From positions 62,001 through 126,000 of the forward strand of contig NZ_NMUL01000007.1 of the NCBI RefSeq assembly GCF_002234595.1: 64,000 bases of DNA, written 5' to 3'. The DNA comes from Amycolatopsis vastitatis. GTDB taxonomy: Bacteria; Actinomycetota; Actinomycetes; Mycobacteriales; Pseudonocardiaceae. The notes under the pieces were generated by a model. That model saw only the letters and a list, made by a program, of their open reading frames with translations, was not told the origin of the DNA and did no database searches. Below are positions 37,789 to 47,145 of this stretch, piece after piece (the first letter of the stretch is position 1; each line of letters opens with the position of its first letter). Made by a program: the position numbers and the translations under genes.

Positions 37789-38936
37789 GCATCAGGCTGC
37801 ACTGGTTCCTGCCCACCAGCGGCGACGGCCGCACGATCGTGGAACGCTTCCACGCCAACCGGTCCTCGGGCCCGGCGGCGCAGCGCGACCCCGATCTCGA
37901 CTACCTGGCCCAGGTCGCCCGCGCGGCCGAACGGCAGGGCTTCGAAGGCGTCCTGACGCCGACGGGCACGTGGTGCGAGGACGCGTGGCTCACCACGGCC
38001 GCGCTGATCCGCGAGACCACCCGGCTGAAGTTCCTGGTCGCCTTCCGCCCTGGCGTCATTTCGCCGACGCTCGCGGCGCAGATGGCGGGGACGTTCCAGC
38101 GGCTTTCGGGTGGCCGCGTGCTGCTCAACGTCGTCACCGGCGGCGACGCGGTGGAGCAGCGGCGGTTCGGCGACTGGCACGACCACGACGCCCGCTACGC
38201 GCGGACCGACGAGTTCCTCACGATCGTCCGCGGGGTGTGGTCGGGTGAGCCGTTCACCTTCGCCGGCGAGCACTTGAGCGTGGAAGGCGCGACGACGCTG
38301 GCCGTGCCGGATCCCGTGCCGCCGATCTACTTCGGCGGCTCGTCGCCCGCCGCGCTGCCGGTCGCGGCGCGGCACGCCGACGTCTACCTGACCTGGGGCG
38401 AACCGCCCGCGCAGGTCGCGGAGAAGATCGGCAAGGTCCGTGAGCTGGCGGGGGACCGGCCGATCCGGTTCGGCGTCCGGCTGCACACCATCTCGCGCGA
38501 CACCTCGGCCGAAGCCTGGGCGGAGGCGCAGAAGCTGCTCGACGCGCTGAGCCCGGAGCAGGTCGCCAAGGCGCAAGCGCAGCTGGCGGCCAGCGAGTCG
38601 GTGGGGCAGCAGCGGATGGTCGCGCTGCACCGCGGCCGGACCGGCGGCGGGGTCCGCGGCCTGGAGATCCACCCGCACCTGTGGGCCGGCGTCGGCCTGG
38701 TCCGCGGCGGCGCGGGCACCGCGCTGGTCGGCAGCCACACCGAGGTCGCCGACCTGATCGAGGAGTACCACTCGGCCGGCGTCACGGAGTTCGTGCTGTC
38801 CGGCTACCCGCACCTCGAGGAGGCCTACTGGTTCGGCGACGGCGTCCGCCCGGAGCTGGCCCGGCGCGGCCTGCTGGCGGACGTCCCGGCCCTGCGCCGG
38901 CCGTCGCACCCGGAGCGGAATGCCGCCGCACTCTAG
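37785..38936 (+). CDS. ssuD: FMNH2-dependent alkanesulfonate monooxygenase
   Basis: Luciferase-fold enzyme that cleaves the C-S bond of alkanesulfonates to aldehyde and sulfite. 383 residues and alignable end to end with SsuD: LHWFLPTSGDGR at the start, LLNVVTGGD, and the mobile loop region GLEIHPHLWAGVGLVRGGAGTALVGS. It needs an FMN reductase, none of which is encoded here. It looks intact although the transporter genes in front have decayed, so sulfonate supply must come from elsewhere. Overlaps the next convergent gene by 4 bases. Confidence 0.92.
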   Translation: MSIRLHWFLPTSGDGRTIVERFHANRSSGPAAQRDPDLDYLAQVARAAERQGFEGVLTPTGTWCEDAWLTTAALIRETTRLKFLVAFRPGVISPTLAAQMAGTFQRLSGGRVLLNVVTGGDAVEQRRFGDWHDHDARYARTDEFLTIVRGVWSGEPFTFAGEHLSVEGATTLAVPDPVPPIYFGGSSPAALPVAARHADVYLTWGEPPAQVAEKIGKVRELAGDRPIRFGVRLHTISRDTSAEAWAEAQKLLDALSPEQVAKAQAQLAASESVGQQRMVALHRGRTGGGVRGLEIHPHLWAGVGLVRGGAGTALVGSHTEVADLIEEYHSAGVTEFVLSGYPHLEEAYWFGDGVRPELARRGLLADVPALRRPSHPERNAAAL

Positions 38937-40753
38937 GGAGCCGAGAACGGGACGAGCAGGCCCGGGGGCGCGAACAGCGGGTAGGTGACGAGCACGCCGG
39001 CTCCGGTCCGGGTGACCGTGGCCGGGCGGAACAGGTCGCGCTGGCCGGTGTAGAACGCCGTCACGCCGTCCTCGCCGCCGGTCAGCAGCACCCGGCGGCG
39101 GGGCTGCCCGGCGGGATCCTCGCCGGAGACCTCCGGGAAGGCCGCGACCGTGACCGGCTGGAGAGCCGACAGCGCGGCGATCGTCGCGATGAGCCGCGGG
39201 TCCGCGCGCCCCTCGCGGAGCACGGCGGCGGCGTCCGGGGCCAGGGAGATCCGGGCCGACGCCGTCAGGGCCGCGCCGGCGTGGGCCCGGGCCGGCGCTT
39301 CCGGCGGCGCGCTGGGGTCGGGCGGCGGCAGCCCGAGGCGCCGGACGGTGACCCGGCGGTCGCGGCTGCCGAACACAGCGGTGGTTCCCGCGCCGGTCAA
39401 CGCGGTGTCCAGAGCCGGGTAGCGTTCCCGCAGCCCGGTCACGTCGCCGGAGAAGACGGCCCATTCGGCGGGCGGGCAGGCGACCGCGCAGGCGGCGGGC
39501 GGGGCCAGCATGCCGGTCGGCCAGCCGGCGTTGGCGAGCTCGGCCCACGCCGCGTCGTCGACCAGCAGCCAGGAGCCGGAAGCGTTGTCCCGCAACCACT
39601 TCTGCGCTTCGGCGAGGGGCCCGGACCGGTCGGTCGACGGCTGCAGCGCCGGGTAGCCGGAGGACCAGCCCACGGCGACTGCCGCCACCGCGGCGACGGC
39701 GGCCAGCGTGAGCCGGGTCCGCCGAGCGCGGCCGGTGTCCGAGAGGTGCGCGGGGGTGCGCCGCCGGGTGACGGCCTGGGCGACCCCGGCCAGGAGAAGC
39801 GGCGTCACCGGCAGCAGCAGGGCGAGCACGGCGGTGTGCTGTACGCCGGGGACGAGCAGGGTCGCGGCGAGCAGCAGGCCGGACACCGCGAACGGCCGCA
39901 AGGCGGCGAACGCGAGCGCGGCCACCAGTGCGACGGCCGACAGCACCGCCCACGCCGGGTCGAGCGCCGCCCAGTCGGCGGCTGTCGGCCGGCCGGCCGC
40001 GGCGAGGTGCGGCTGGAGCACGCCGCCCGCCGGGCCGTACGCGATGCCCAGCCCGAGGTTGAGCAGCACCGTCACCAGCGCCGCCCGGACCGGCGCGCGC
40101 CGCACCAGCAGCCAGCCCGCCGCGGGCAGGAACAGCAGCGCCAGCGGCGAAGTCAGGACCGCCGCGAGCAGGCAGACCGCGGCCACGACGTCGTGCCGGA
40201 TCCGGGCGCCGGGCCGGGTGATCAGCACGAGCGCGCCCAGGGCCCACGCCACCGCCAGGTGCTCCACGAGGACCAGCCGCTGCAGGCCGAGCGCGAGCGG
40301 CGACACCGCCACGAACAGCACTGCGGCCGCCGCCGCCCAGTGCGTCAGGCCCAGCCGGCGCGCCAGGAACCACAGCAGCACCGCGGTGACCACCGCCGCG
40401 ACCAGCATGGTTTCGCGGACCGCGGCCAGGGCCGTGGCCGAGCGGCCGAACGCGTCCGAAACCATCGTCCAGGCACCGAGCTGCAGCCAGCCGAACCGGC
40501 TGACCCCCGCGCCGCCCGCGTCGGCGAAGGACGTGAGGTGGCCGAGCGCGTAGGCGTGGGCGACGGTGGCGGCCTCCGACGGCAGGGCCGGATCGGGAGC
40601 CGCGAGGTAGAGCACGCGCAAACCGCCGGTCAGGGCCAGCAGCGCGAGCACGATGTCGAGCGACAGCAACCGGTGCGCGGCCGAAGTCCGGAGACCCGGA
40701 CCGGGGAGAATCGCCGGAGAGCGGTCGCGCGTTTCCCGGCTGTGCTGCGCCAT
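38933..40753 (-). CDS. GT-C-like multi-pass membrane protein
   Basis: 606 residues: about ten or more membrane helices in residues 30-370, then a soluble C-terminal half of about 230 residues. Layout and an early luminal loop with acidic residues (LAAPDPALPSEAATVAHAYALGH) resemble the ArnT/PMT_2 glycosyltransferase group that uses lipid-linked sugars. No exact motif proves this. Candidate role: cell-envelope glycosylation. Convergent with ssuD (4-base overlap). Confidence 0.65.
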   Translation of the reverse strand: MAQHSRETRDRSPAILPGPGLRTSAAHRLLSLDIVLALLALTGGLRVLYLAAPDPALPSEAATVAHAYALGHLTSFADAGGAGVSRFGWLQLGAWTMVSDAFGRSATALAAVRETMLVAAVVTAVLLWFLARRLGLTHWAAAAAVLFVAVSPLALGLQRLVLVEHLAVAWALGALVLITRPGARIRHDVVAAVCLLAAVLTSPLALLFLPAAGWLLVRRAPVRAALVTVLLNLGLGIAYGPAGGVLQPHLAAAGRPTAADWAALDPAWAVLSAVALVAALAFAALRPFAVSGLLLAATLLVPGVQHTAVLALLLPVTPLLLAGVAQAVTRRRTPAHLSDTGRARRTRLTLAAVAAVAAVAVGWSSGYPALQPSTDRSGPLAEAQKWLRDNASGSWLLVDDAAWAELANAGWPTGMLAPPAACAVACPPAEWAVFSGDVTGLRERYPALDTALTGAGTTAVFGSRDRRVTVRRLGLPPPDPSAPPEAPARAHAGAALTASARISLAPDAAAVLREGRADPRLIATIAALSALQPVTVAAFPEVSGEDPAGQPRRRVLLTGGEDGVTAFYTGQRDLFRPATVTRTGAGVLVTYPLFAPPGLLVPFSAP

Positions 40754-40848
40754 TGCACGGATCGTAGCGGGCCCCGTACCGCCGTCCAGCGCGGGCCGGG
40801 GACGTCAGCCGGACGGCCTAGCCCGGGGAAAAGCGTTGCCCCGCAAGA

Positions 40849-41670
40849 TTATTTCCGGCTGCCCGCGGTGGAGCCGGAGAGTGTCCTGGTCAACGCGAGC
40901 GCGACCGTGCGGACGGCCGGAGCGACGCGTTCGGTCCGCATCCGGTTGGCCCAGCCGGAAATGGAGACCGCCGCGACCGCGACGCCGCGGGAGTCGAGCA
41001 GCGGGCTGGCCGCGCACACGACCCCGACGCCGGATTCCTCGCGCTCCAAAGCGACCCCGTCCTCCCGCACCCGGGCGAGCTGACGGCGGAGCAGGCCGGG
41101 TGCGGTGATCGTCCGCGCGCTCACCCGCGGCAATCCGGCGTCGATCACCTGGTTCACCACGGATTCCGGAGAAAACGCCAGGATCGCCTTGCCGACCCCG
41201 GTGGCGTGCGCGGGGAACCGGCCGCCGATGCGCGACGGCAGCGTCGGCGCGTCCGGGCCGCGCAGGACGTCGAGGTACACCACTTCGGTGCCTTCGAGGA
41301 TCGCGAGGTGGACGGTGTTGCGCGTCGCTTCACGGAGGTCGGCCAGGTACGGCCGGGCCGCTTCGACCAGGCCACGGCGGGGCGAGGCCAGCTGGCCGAT
41401 TTCGAACAGGCGCAGCCCGAGCCTTACCGCGCCGTCCTCGCGCTCGAGCAGGCCGGTTTCGGTGAGGTGCCCGACGAGCCGGTGCACCGTCGTCTTCGCC
41501 AGCCCGGTGCGGCGGGCCAGTTCGGAGACGCCGAGGGTCTCGTCACCTGGCCGGAAGGCCTCGAGGAGCGCGGCGAGCCGGGCCGCGACGAGCCCGTCGC
41601 CGCTCACCCCCTCGTTCCGCCCAGTGGTACGCACGGGTTGAGTGTGCCCCATCCGCCGCGCGAGTGTCAC
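40849..41670 (-). CDS. IclR family transcriptional regulator
   Basis: Winged helix-turn-helix (LGVSELARRTGLAKTTVHRLVGHLTETGLLERE pattern) then the IclR effector domain with GVGKAILAF and EESGVGVVCAASPL. 273 residues from GTG 41670; the true start may be the ATG at 41652 or GTG at 41634, since no good ribosome site precedes any of them. Follows the TetR gene on the same strand by 16 bases. Target unknown; IclR proteins often control aromatic or short-chain acid catabolism. Confidence 0.87.
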   Translation of the reverse strand: MTLARRMGHTQPVRTTGRNEGVSGDGLVAARLAALLEAFRPGDETLGVSELARRTGLAKTTVHRLVGHLTETGLLEREDGAVRLGLRLFEIGQLASPRRGLVEAARPYLADLREATRNTVHLAILEGTEVVYLDVLRGPDAPTLPSRIGGRFPAHATGVGKAILAFSPESVVNQVIDAGLPRVSARTITAPGLLRRQLARVREDGVALEREESGVGVVCAASPLLDSRGVAVAAVSISGWANRMRTERVAPAVRTVALALTRTLSGSTAGSRK

Positions 41671-41686
41671 CGGGTCGGAGGTGAGG

Positions 41687-42277
41687 TCAGTGGTCGTCGG
41701 CGCCGAGGACGAGCTTCACGCAGTGCGCGACGAGCCGCTCGCGCGAAACCTTCAGCGAACCGTCGAGGTAGGCGATGAAGACGTTGCTCAGCGCGCCGAC
41801 CAGCCCGACGGCGACCATCCGGCGTTCGACCTCGTCGCCGTGGGACAGCTGCTCGCCGACGAGCGCGGCGAACACCGGCAGCAGGTGCAGGCCGCGGCGG
41901 GTCAGCGCCGGGTCGGTCAGCGGGGCGAGCAGCAGGACCCGGCCCTTGCGGGGGTCGTCGACGATCAGCTCTACGAACGCGCGCACGGCGTGCTCGGCCC
42001 GCAGGACGGGGGTCGGGGCGTCCCGGACGGCGTCGACGAGCGCCTGCCGCGCCTGTTCGCCGACGTGCTCGTACACCGCCGCGACGAGCTCTTCCCGGTC
42101 GGCGAAGCTCTCGTAGAAGTAGCGTTCGGTCAGCTTCGCGTGCCGGCACACCGCGCGGACACTCGTCCCGGCCGAGCCCTCGGTGCCCAGCAGCTCCAGG
42201 CCCGCGGCCACGAGCTGCTCGCGCCGGAGCGCCTTCCGGTCGTCCAGTGTCGTGCCCGCCCACGTGCGGCCCGGCAT
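41687..42277 (-). CDS. TetR family transcriptional regulator
   Basis: 196 residues, N-terminal helix-turn-helix at about 15-60 (LTERYFYESFADREEL) with a C-terminal TetR domain. ATG 42277 has AGGAG seven bases upstream. It is divergent from the MpaB-LLM-transporter-lyase operon and a long nearly perfect palindrome lies in the 87 bases between, so it very probably represses that operon and itself. Confidence 0.9.
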   Translation of the reverse strand: MPGRTWAGTTLDDRKALRREQLVAAGLELLGTEGSAGTSVRAVCRHAKLTERYFYESFADREELVAAVYEHVGEQARQALVDAVRDAPTPVLRAEHAVRAFVELIVDDPRKGRVLLLAPLTDPALTRRGLHLLPVFAALVGEQLSHGDEVERRMVAVGLVGALSNVFIAYLDGSLKVSRERLVAHCVKLVLGADDH

Positions 42278-42291
42278 GGCGGCTCCTCGGT

Positions 42292-42337
42292 TGACTACAA
42301 CTGTTGTCAGATCCTAGCCTGACAACAGCCGTAGTCA
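42292..42337. promoter_or_regulatory. TetR operator with nested palindromes
   Basis: TGACTACAACTGTTGTCAG (42292-42310) is inverted at 42319-42337 with 17 of 19 positions pairing and an 8-base centre. The left arm itself contains the palindrome ACAACTGTTGT (42297-42307). Two TetR dimers could bind side by side. Located in the divergent gap before the MpaB gene. Confidence 0.8.
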
Positions 42338-42364
42338 GTTCCGGACTCGACGAGGAGTGCGCCG

Positions 42365-43282
42365 ATGACCCCCCAACCGCTGGGTCCCGACTCGCTGACC
42401 TGGAAGTACTTCGGCGACTGGCGCGGCCTGCTCATCGGCCTATGGGCCGGGTCGATGCAGAACATGCACCCGGGCCTCGGCGCCGGCGTCGAGCAGCACT
42501 CGCGGTTCTTCGAGGAGCGCTGGCAGCGGCTGTTCCGCTCGCTCTACCCGATCGGCGGGGTGGTCTACGACGGCCCGCGCGCGCACCGGACCGCCCTGGA
42601 GGTCCGCGGCTACCACGACCGCATCAAGGGCGTCGACGCGCGAGGCCGCCGCTACCACGCGCTCGATCCCGAGACCTACTACTGGGCGCACGCGACGTTC
42701 TTCGTCAGCACGATCCTCATCGCCGACCACTTCATGGGCGGCATCGGCGAGGCGGAGAAGCGGCAGCTGTTCGACGAGCACGTCCGGTGGTGGCGGATGT
42801 ACGACATGACGATGCGGCCGGTGCCCGAGAGCTGGGAGGACTTCCAGCGCTACTGGAAGCACATGTGCAGCGAGGTCCTGGAGGACAACAAGGCCACCCG
42901 GGACGTCCTCGACATCCGCGGGCTCGGCAAGCCGCCGTTCCTGCCCTGGCTGCCGGACGCGCTGTGGCGGCCGGTCCAGCGGGTCGTCGCGCGCAACTTC
43001 GTCTGGCTGACGATCGGCCTCTACGACCGCGAGGTCCGCGACCTGCTCGGGTTCCGCTGGTCCGAACGCGACGCGCGGCGTCACCGCCGGTTCGGCAAGC
43101 TCGTCGACGCCGTCTTCAAGCTCGTCCCGCACGATCGTCGCTACCACCCGCGAGCCCGCGCCGGCTGGCGCCGCGCTCGCGGCGAGGTGGCTCCGGACGC
43201 GCCGTTGGTCGAGACTCCACGAAGGAACCTGCCGCCGCTGTCCGAGCGGGGCAAGCCCGAGCACTACGCGCCGAACGTCTAG
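42365..43282 (+). CDS. MpaB/DUF2236-family oxygenase
   Basis: 305-residue member of the oxygenase MpaB family (related to the haem-containing latex-clearing protein Lcp). Visible family traits are GPRAHRTALEVRGYHDRIKG, YWAHATFFVSTILIADHF and the histidines in EVRGYHDRIKGVD and WKHMCSEV. ATG 42365 follows GAGGAG. First gene of a four-gene operon controlled by the divergent TetR. Cytoplasmic by sequence (no signal peptide). Substrate unknown; oxidative attack on a hydrophobic compound is likely. Confidence 0.82.
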   Translation: MTPQPLGPDSLTWKYFGDWRGLLIGLWAGSMQNMHPGLGAGVEQHSRFFEERWQRLFRSLYPIGGVVYDGPRAHRTALEVRGYHDRIKGVDARGRRYHALDPETYYWAHATFFVSTILIADHFMGGIGEAEKRQLFDEHVRWWRMYDMTMRPVPESWEDFQRYWKHMCSEVLEDNKATRDVLDIRGLGKPPFLPWLPDALWRPVQRVVARNFVWLTIGLYDREVRDLLGFRWSERDARRHRRFGKLVDAVFKLVPHDRRYHPRARAGWRRARGEVAPDAPLVETPRRNLPPLSERGKPEHYAPNV

Positions 43283-43291
43283 GAGGCTTTC

Positions 43292-44317
43292 GTGAAGCTG
43301 GGATTCCACATCGGGTACTGGGGCAGCGGCCCGACCCCGGGCGCGCTGGAGGCCGTCCTCAAGGCCGAGGAGCTCGGCTTCGACTCGGTGTGGACGGCGG
43401 AGGCGTACGGCTCGGACGCGTTCACGACGCTGGCCTGGTACGGCGCTTCGACCAGCCGGATCCGGCTGGGCACGAACATCGTCCAGATGGCCGCGCGCAC
43501 GCCGACCGCGACCGCGATGCACGCGCTGACCCTGGACCACCTGTCGGGCGGCCGGATGGTGCTCGGGCTCGGCGCGTCGGGCCCGCAGGTCGTCGAAGGC
43601 TGGTACGGGCAGCCGTACCCGAAGCCGCTCGCCAGGACACGGGAGTACGTCGACATCGTGCGGCAGGTGATCGCGCGCGAAGCGCCGGTGACCCTGGACG
43701 GCGAGTTCTTCCAGCTGCCGCTCAAGGGCGGGACCGGGCTCGGCAAGCCGCTGAAGCCGACGGTGCACCCGCTGCGCAAGGAGATCCCGATCCACCTGGC
43801 CGCGGAGGGCCCGAAGAACGTCGCGCTGGCCGCGGAGATCGGCGACGGCTGGCTGCCGATGTTCTTCTCGCCCAAGAGCAACGGCTTCTACAAGGCCGCG
43901 CTGGAAGAGGGTTTCGCCCGGCCGGGCGCGCGGCACACCCTGGAGACGTTCGAGGTGCCGTGCTCGGTCCCGGTGATCGTGCACGACGACGTCGAGGAGG
44001 CGGCGAGCTGGATGAAGCCGTCGCTCGCGTTGTACATCGGCGGGATGGGCGCGAAGAGCGTCAATTTCCACCACGACGTCTTCGCCCGGCTCGGCTACGA
44101 GGACGTGGCCGACAAGGTGCAGGAGCTGTACCTGGCCGGCCGCAAGGACGAGGCCACGGCCGCGATCCCGACGTCGCTGGTCGAGGACACCTCGCTGATC
44201 GGGCCGCCGGAGAAGATCCGCGACGAGCTGCAGGCGTGGGAGGAAACGGTCGTCACGCAGCTGCTCGTGCGGGGTGACGCCGCGGCGCTGGAGAAGATCG
44301 CCCGCGCCTTCGGCTGA
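43292..44317 (+). CDS. LLM class (luciferase-like) oxidoreductase, probably F420-dependent
   Basis: 341-residue TIM-barrel enzyme. Motifs of the F420-dependent luciferase-like group: GFDSVWTAEAYGSDAFTTLAWYG, RIRLGTNIVQMAARTPTATAMHALTLDHLSGGR in pieces, and the LGLGASGPQVVEGWYG cofactor loop. Starts nine bases after the oxygenase stop with AGGAGG, so co-transcribed. Probably oxidises or reduces an intermediate of the pathway begun by the MpaB protein. Confidence 0.88.
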   Translation: MKLGFHIGYWGSGPTPGALEAVLKAEELGFDSVWTAEAYGSDAFTTLAWYGASTSRIRLGTNIVQMAARTPTATAMHALTLDHLSGGRMVLGLGASGPQVVEGWYGQPYPKPLARTREYVDIVRQVIAREAPVTLDGEFFQLPLKGGTGLGKPLKPTVHPLRKEIPIHLAAEGPKNVALAAEIGDGWLPMFFSPKSNGFYKAALEEGFARPGARHTLETFEVPCSVPVIVHDDVEEAASWMKPSLALYIGGMGAKSVNFHHDVFARLGYEDVADKVQELYLAGRKDEATAAIPTSLVEDTSLIGPPEKIRDELQAWEETVVTQLLVRGDAAALEKIARAFG

Positions 44318-44435
44318 CCGGCGGGTCGCTCCGTGCGCCAGGTCACGACGATGGCACGATTCCCCTCGACCACTACCGGGTCGCCACCGAGATCGAATAC
44401 TCATGCGGGCACCCGGTACGCCTTCGAGGAGGACC

Positions 44436-45749
44436 ATGGCGACGCTGTCCGGCCGGACGAGGTTCCGCTATTCGCTCGGCTCGTTCGTCACCGGGTCCTT
44501 CGGCACGGTTCCCGGCCTGGTGCTGGTGAAGTACCTGACCGACACGATGGCCGTGCCCGCGGGCTGGGCCGCCGCGATCGTGTTCGTGCCCAAGGCCTGG
44601 GACGTGCTGTTCAACCCGGTCGCCGGCCGGCTGTCCGACGCCGACCTGCTCAAGACCGGCAGCCGGCGGCGCTTCCTGCTCGTCGGCGGCATCGGCGTGG
44701 CGATCCTGTTCGCGGCGATGTTCGCCCACCCCGGGTTCGGGAACCCGCTGCCGGACGCGCTGTACGTGGCGATCATGTTCGCTCTCTGCGCCACCGCGTA
44801 CGCGCTGTTCCAGGTGCCGTTCAACGCGCTCCCGGCCGAGCTGACCGAGTCGGCGACCGAGCGCACGAAGCTCACCAGCGTCCGCATCGGTGTGCTGGCC
44901 GTGACGATCCTGATCTGCGGTGGCGGCGCCCCGGCGATCAGCACCGGCATCGGCGGGGTCGCGGGCTACCGGGTGATGGCCGTGGTGATCGGGCTGATCG
45001 TGCTGGCCGCGACGCTGCTGGTGTACTTCGGGCTCAAGGACGCGCCGGTCGGCTCGCTGCGGCCGAACACGGTGAACCTGAAGGAGCTGGTGCGCACGCT
45101 GGCCGCGTGGCGGCCGTTCCGCTGGCTGCTCGGCACGTACTTCATCCAGGCGCTCGGCATCGGCACGGTGCTCGCCGCGATCCCGTTCTTCGCCCAGCGC
45201 ATCCTCGGGAGCGAGGGTTACGGGACGATCCTGTTCGTCATCTTCGTCGGCCCGGCGCTGATCACGATGCCGCTGTGGCCGCGCCTGGGCGACCAGGTCG
45301 GCAAGCTCAACGGCTTCCGCCTGGCCACCGCGGCGTTCGCGGTGGGGCTGCTCGGCCTGGTCTTCGCGCGCGAAATCCCGCTGGTCGTGACGTTCGTATT
45401 CGTGGCGCTGTGCGGGGTCGGCTACGCCGGGATCTCGGTGTTCCCGCTGGCCATCCTGCCCGACCTGATCACCGCCGAGGAGGAGCGCACCGGCGAGACG
45501 CGGGCCGGGATCGCCGCGGGGGTGTGGACCGCGGGGGAGACGCTCGGCCTGGCCTTCGGCGGCGGGCTGTGGGCGGTCATCCTCGCCGTCGGCGGGTACG
45601 TGTCCAGTACGGACGCGACGGCGAACCAGCCGCACAGCGCGATCCTCGCGATCCTCGTCGGGGCGTCGGTCATCCCGGGCGTGCTCATCGCCCTGGCCCT
45701 GCCGCTGCTGCGGCGTTCGGTGCTGGAACCGCGGCATGAACCCGCCTGA
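44436..45749 (+). CDS. GPH/MFS-type cation symporter
   Basis: 437 residues with about twelve membrane helices. The N-terminal RFRYSLGSFVTGSFGTVPGLVLVKYLTD and DVLFNPVAGRLSD fit the glycoside-pentoside-hexuronide/cation symporter branch of the major facilitator superfamily. ATG 44436 follows GAGGAGG. It lies in the TetR-controlled operon; the gap of 118 bases before it holds no clear promoter. Expected to import the pathway substrate. Its end overlaps the next gene by 14 bases. Confidence 0.85.
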   Translation: MATLSGRTRFRYSLGSFVTGSFGTVPGLVLVKYLTDTMAVPAGWAAAIVFVPKAWDVLFNPVAGRLSDADLLKTGSRRRFLLVGGIGVAILFAAMFAHPGFGNPLPDALYVAIMFALCATAYALFQVPFNALPAELTESATERTKLTSVRIGVLAVTILICGGGAPAISTGIGGVAGYRVMAVVIGLIVLAATLLVYFGLKDAPVGSLRPNTVNLKELVRTLAAWRPFRWLLGTYFIQALGIGTVLAAIPFFAQRILGSEGYGTILFVIFVGPALITMPLWPRLGDQVGKLNGFRLATAAFAVGLLGLVFAREIPLVVTFVFVALCGVGYAGISVFPLAILPDLITAEEERTGETRAGIAAGVWTAGETLGLAFGGGLWAVILAVGGYVSSTDATANQPHSAILAILVGASVIPGVLIALALPLLRRSVLEPRHEPA

Positions 45750-47142
45750 CGTCGTCCTCGCGGAGCTGCGGGCGCTGCGCGCGGGTGACCTGCCGACGCA
45801 CGGCGGCCGCACGCTCGCCTACGTCTACGACAGCGGAATGTCCGAAGTGGACTCCCTGGGCGCGGCGGCGCACGCGCTGGCGTCGTCGGCCAACGGCCTG
45901 GACCCGACGGCGTTCCCGAGCCTGCTGAAGATGGAGAACGACCTCGTTCTCGCGGCGTCCCGGTTGCTCGGTGACGTCCCGGGCGTCGTCGGCTCCGTGA
46001 CGTCCGGCGGGACCGAGTCGTGCCTGCTGGCGGTGCTCGCCGCCCGCGACGGGCGGCCGTCACCGTCGATCGTGCTGCCGACGACCGCGCACGCGGCGTT
46101 CCACAAGGCGGCGCACCTGTTCGGGCTGCGCCGGATCGACGTCCCGGTCGACCCGGTGACGTTCCGCGCCGACCCGGCGGCGATGGCCGCGGCGATCGAC
46201 GACTCGACGGTGCTGGTCGTGGCGAGCGCGCCGTCGTACGCCCACGGCGTGCTCGACCCGGTGCCGGAGATCGCGGCGGCGGCGCTGGAGCGCGGTGTCC
46301 GGATGCACGTCGACGCCTGCATCGGCGGCTGGGTGCTGCCGTACTTCGCCCGGCTCGGTGCGGACGTGCCGCCGTTCGACTTCCGCGTCCCCGGCGTCAC
46401 GAGCATTTCGGTGGACCTGCACAAGTACGCGTACTGCCCGAAGGGCACGTCAGTGCTGCTGCACGCCTCGGCGGAACTGCGGCGCACGCATTACTTCGCG
46501 AGCGCTTCGTGGCCCGGCTACACGATGTTGAACACGACTATCCAGAGCACGCGCTCGGGCGGCCCGCTGGCGGCGGCGTGGGCGGTGGTGAACCACCTGG
46601 GTTCCGACGGTTACCTGAAGCTGGCGTCCGCCGCGCGTGAGGCGGTGTCCCGAATCCGTTCCGGCATCGAGGAAGTACCCGGCCTGCGGGTGCTCGGCGA
46701 CCCGGTGTCGACGCTGGTCGCGTTCACCGGCGACGACGGCTTCGACCTGTTCACGGTGGCGGACGAGATGAAGGCGCGCGGCTGGTACGTCCAGCCGCAA
46801 TTCGCTCATCTGTCCTCGCCGGTGAACTTGCACCTGACGGTCACGGCGGCGAACCACGGCAGCGAGAAGGAGTTCCTCGCCGACCTGGCCGCATCGGTCG
46901 ACGCGGCCCGCGGCGCCGGTCCGGTGACCGTGGACCCGGCGGTGGCGGAGTTCGTGGCGGCCCTCGACCCGGCGACGCTGACCTCGGAACAGTTCGCCGG
47001 GCTCCTGGCCGCGGCGGGCCTCGGCTCGGATGCGGGCCTCCCTGACCGCATGGCGCCGATCAACGCGCTCCTCGCCACGGCACCGGCGCCGTTGCGGGAG
47101 CGCTTGCTGCTGGAGTTCCTGGGCGCCCTCTACACGCCCTGA
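45736..47142 (+). CDS. PLP-dependent lyase/decarboxylase (sphingosine-phosphate-lyase-like)
   Basis: 468-residue group II decarboxylase-fold enzyme. SVTSGGTESCLLAVLAAR binds the phosphate of PLP, HVDACIGGW holds the ring Asp, and the Schiff-base lysine is in SVDLHKYAYCPKG (Lys230). Spacing and the HKY motif match the sphingosine-1-phosphate lyase/DPL1 subgroup rather than glutamate decarboxylase. Translationally coupled to the transporter gene. As last step of the operon it may cleave an amino-alcohol or beta-hydroxy amine; substrate unknown. Confidence 0.87.
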   Translation: MNPPDVVLAELRALRAGDLPTHGGRTLAYVYDSGMSEVDSLGAAAHALASSANGLDPTAFPSLLKMENDLVLAASRLLGDVPGVVGSVTSGGTESCLLAVLAARDGRPSPSIVLPTTAHAAFHKAAHLFGLRRIDVPVDPVTFRADPAAMAAAIDDSTVLVVASAPSYAHGVLDPVPEIAAAALERGVRMHVDACIGGWVLPYFARLGADVPPFDFRVPGVTSISVDLHKYAYCPKGTSVLLHASAELRRTHYFASASWPGYTMLNTTIQSTRSGGPLAAAWAVVNHLGSDGYLKLASAAREAVSRIRSGIEEVPGLRVLGDPVSTLVAFTGDDGFDLFTVADEMKARGWYVQPQFAHLSSPVNLHLTVTAANHGSEKEFLADLAASVDAARGAGPVTVDPAVAEFVAALDPATLTSEQFAGLLAAAGLGSDAGLPDRMAPINALLATAPAPLRERLLLEFLGALYTP

Positions 47143-47145
47143 ACC

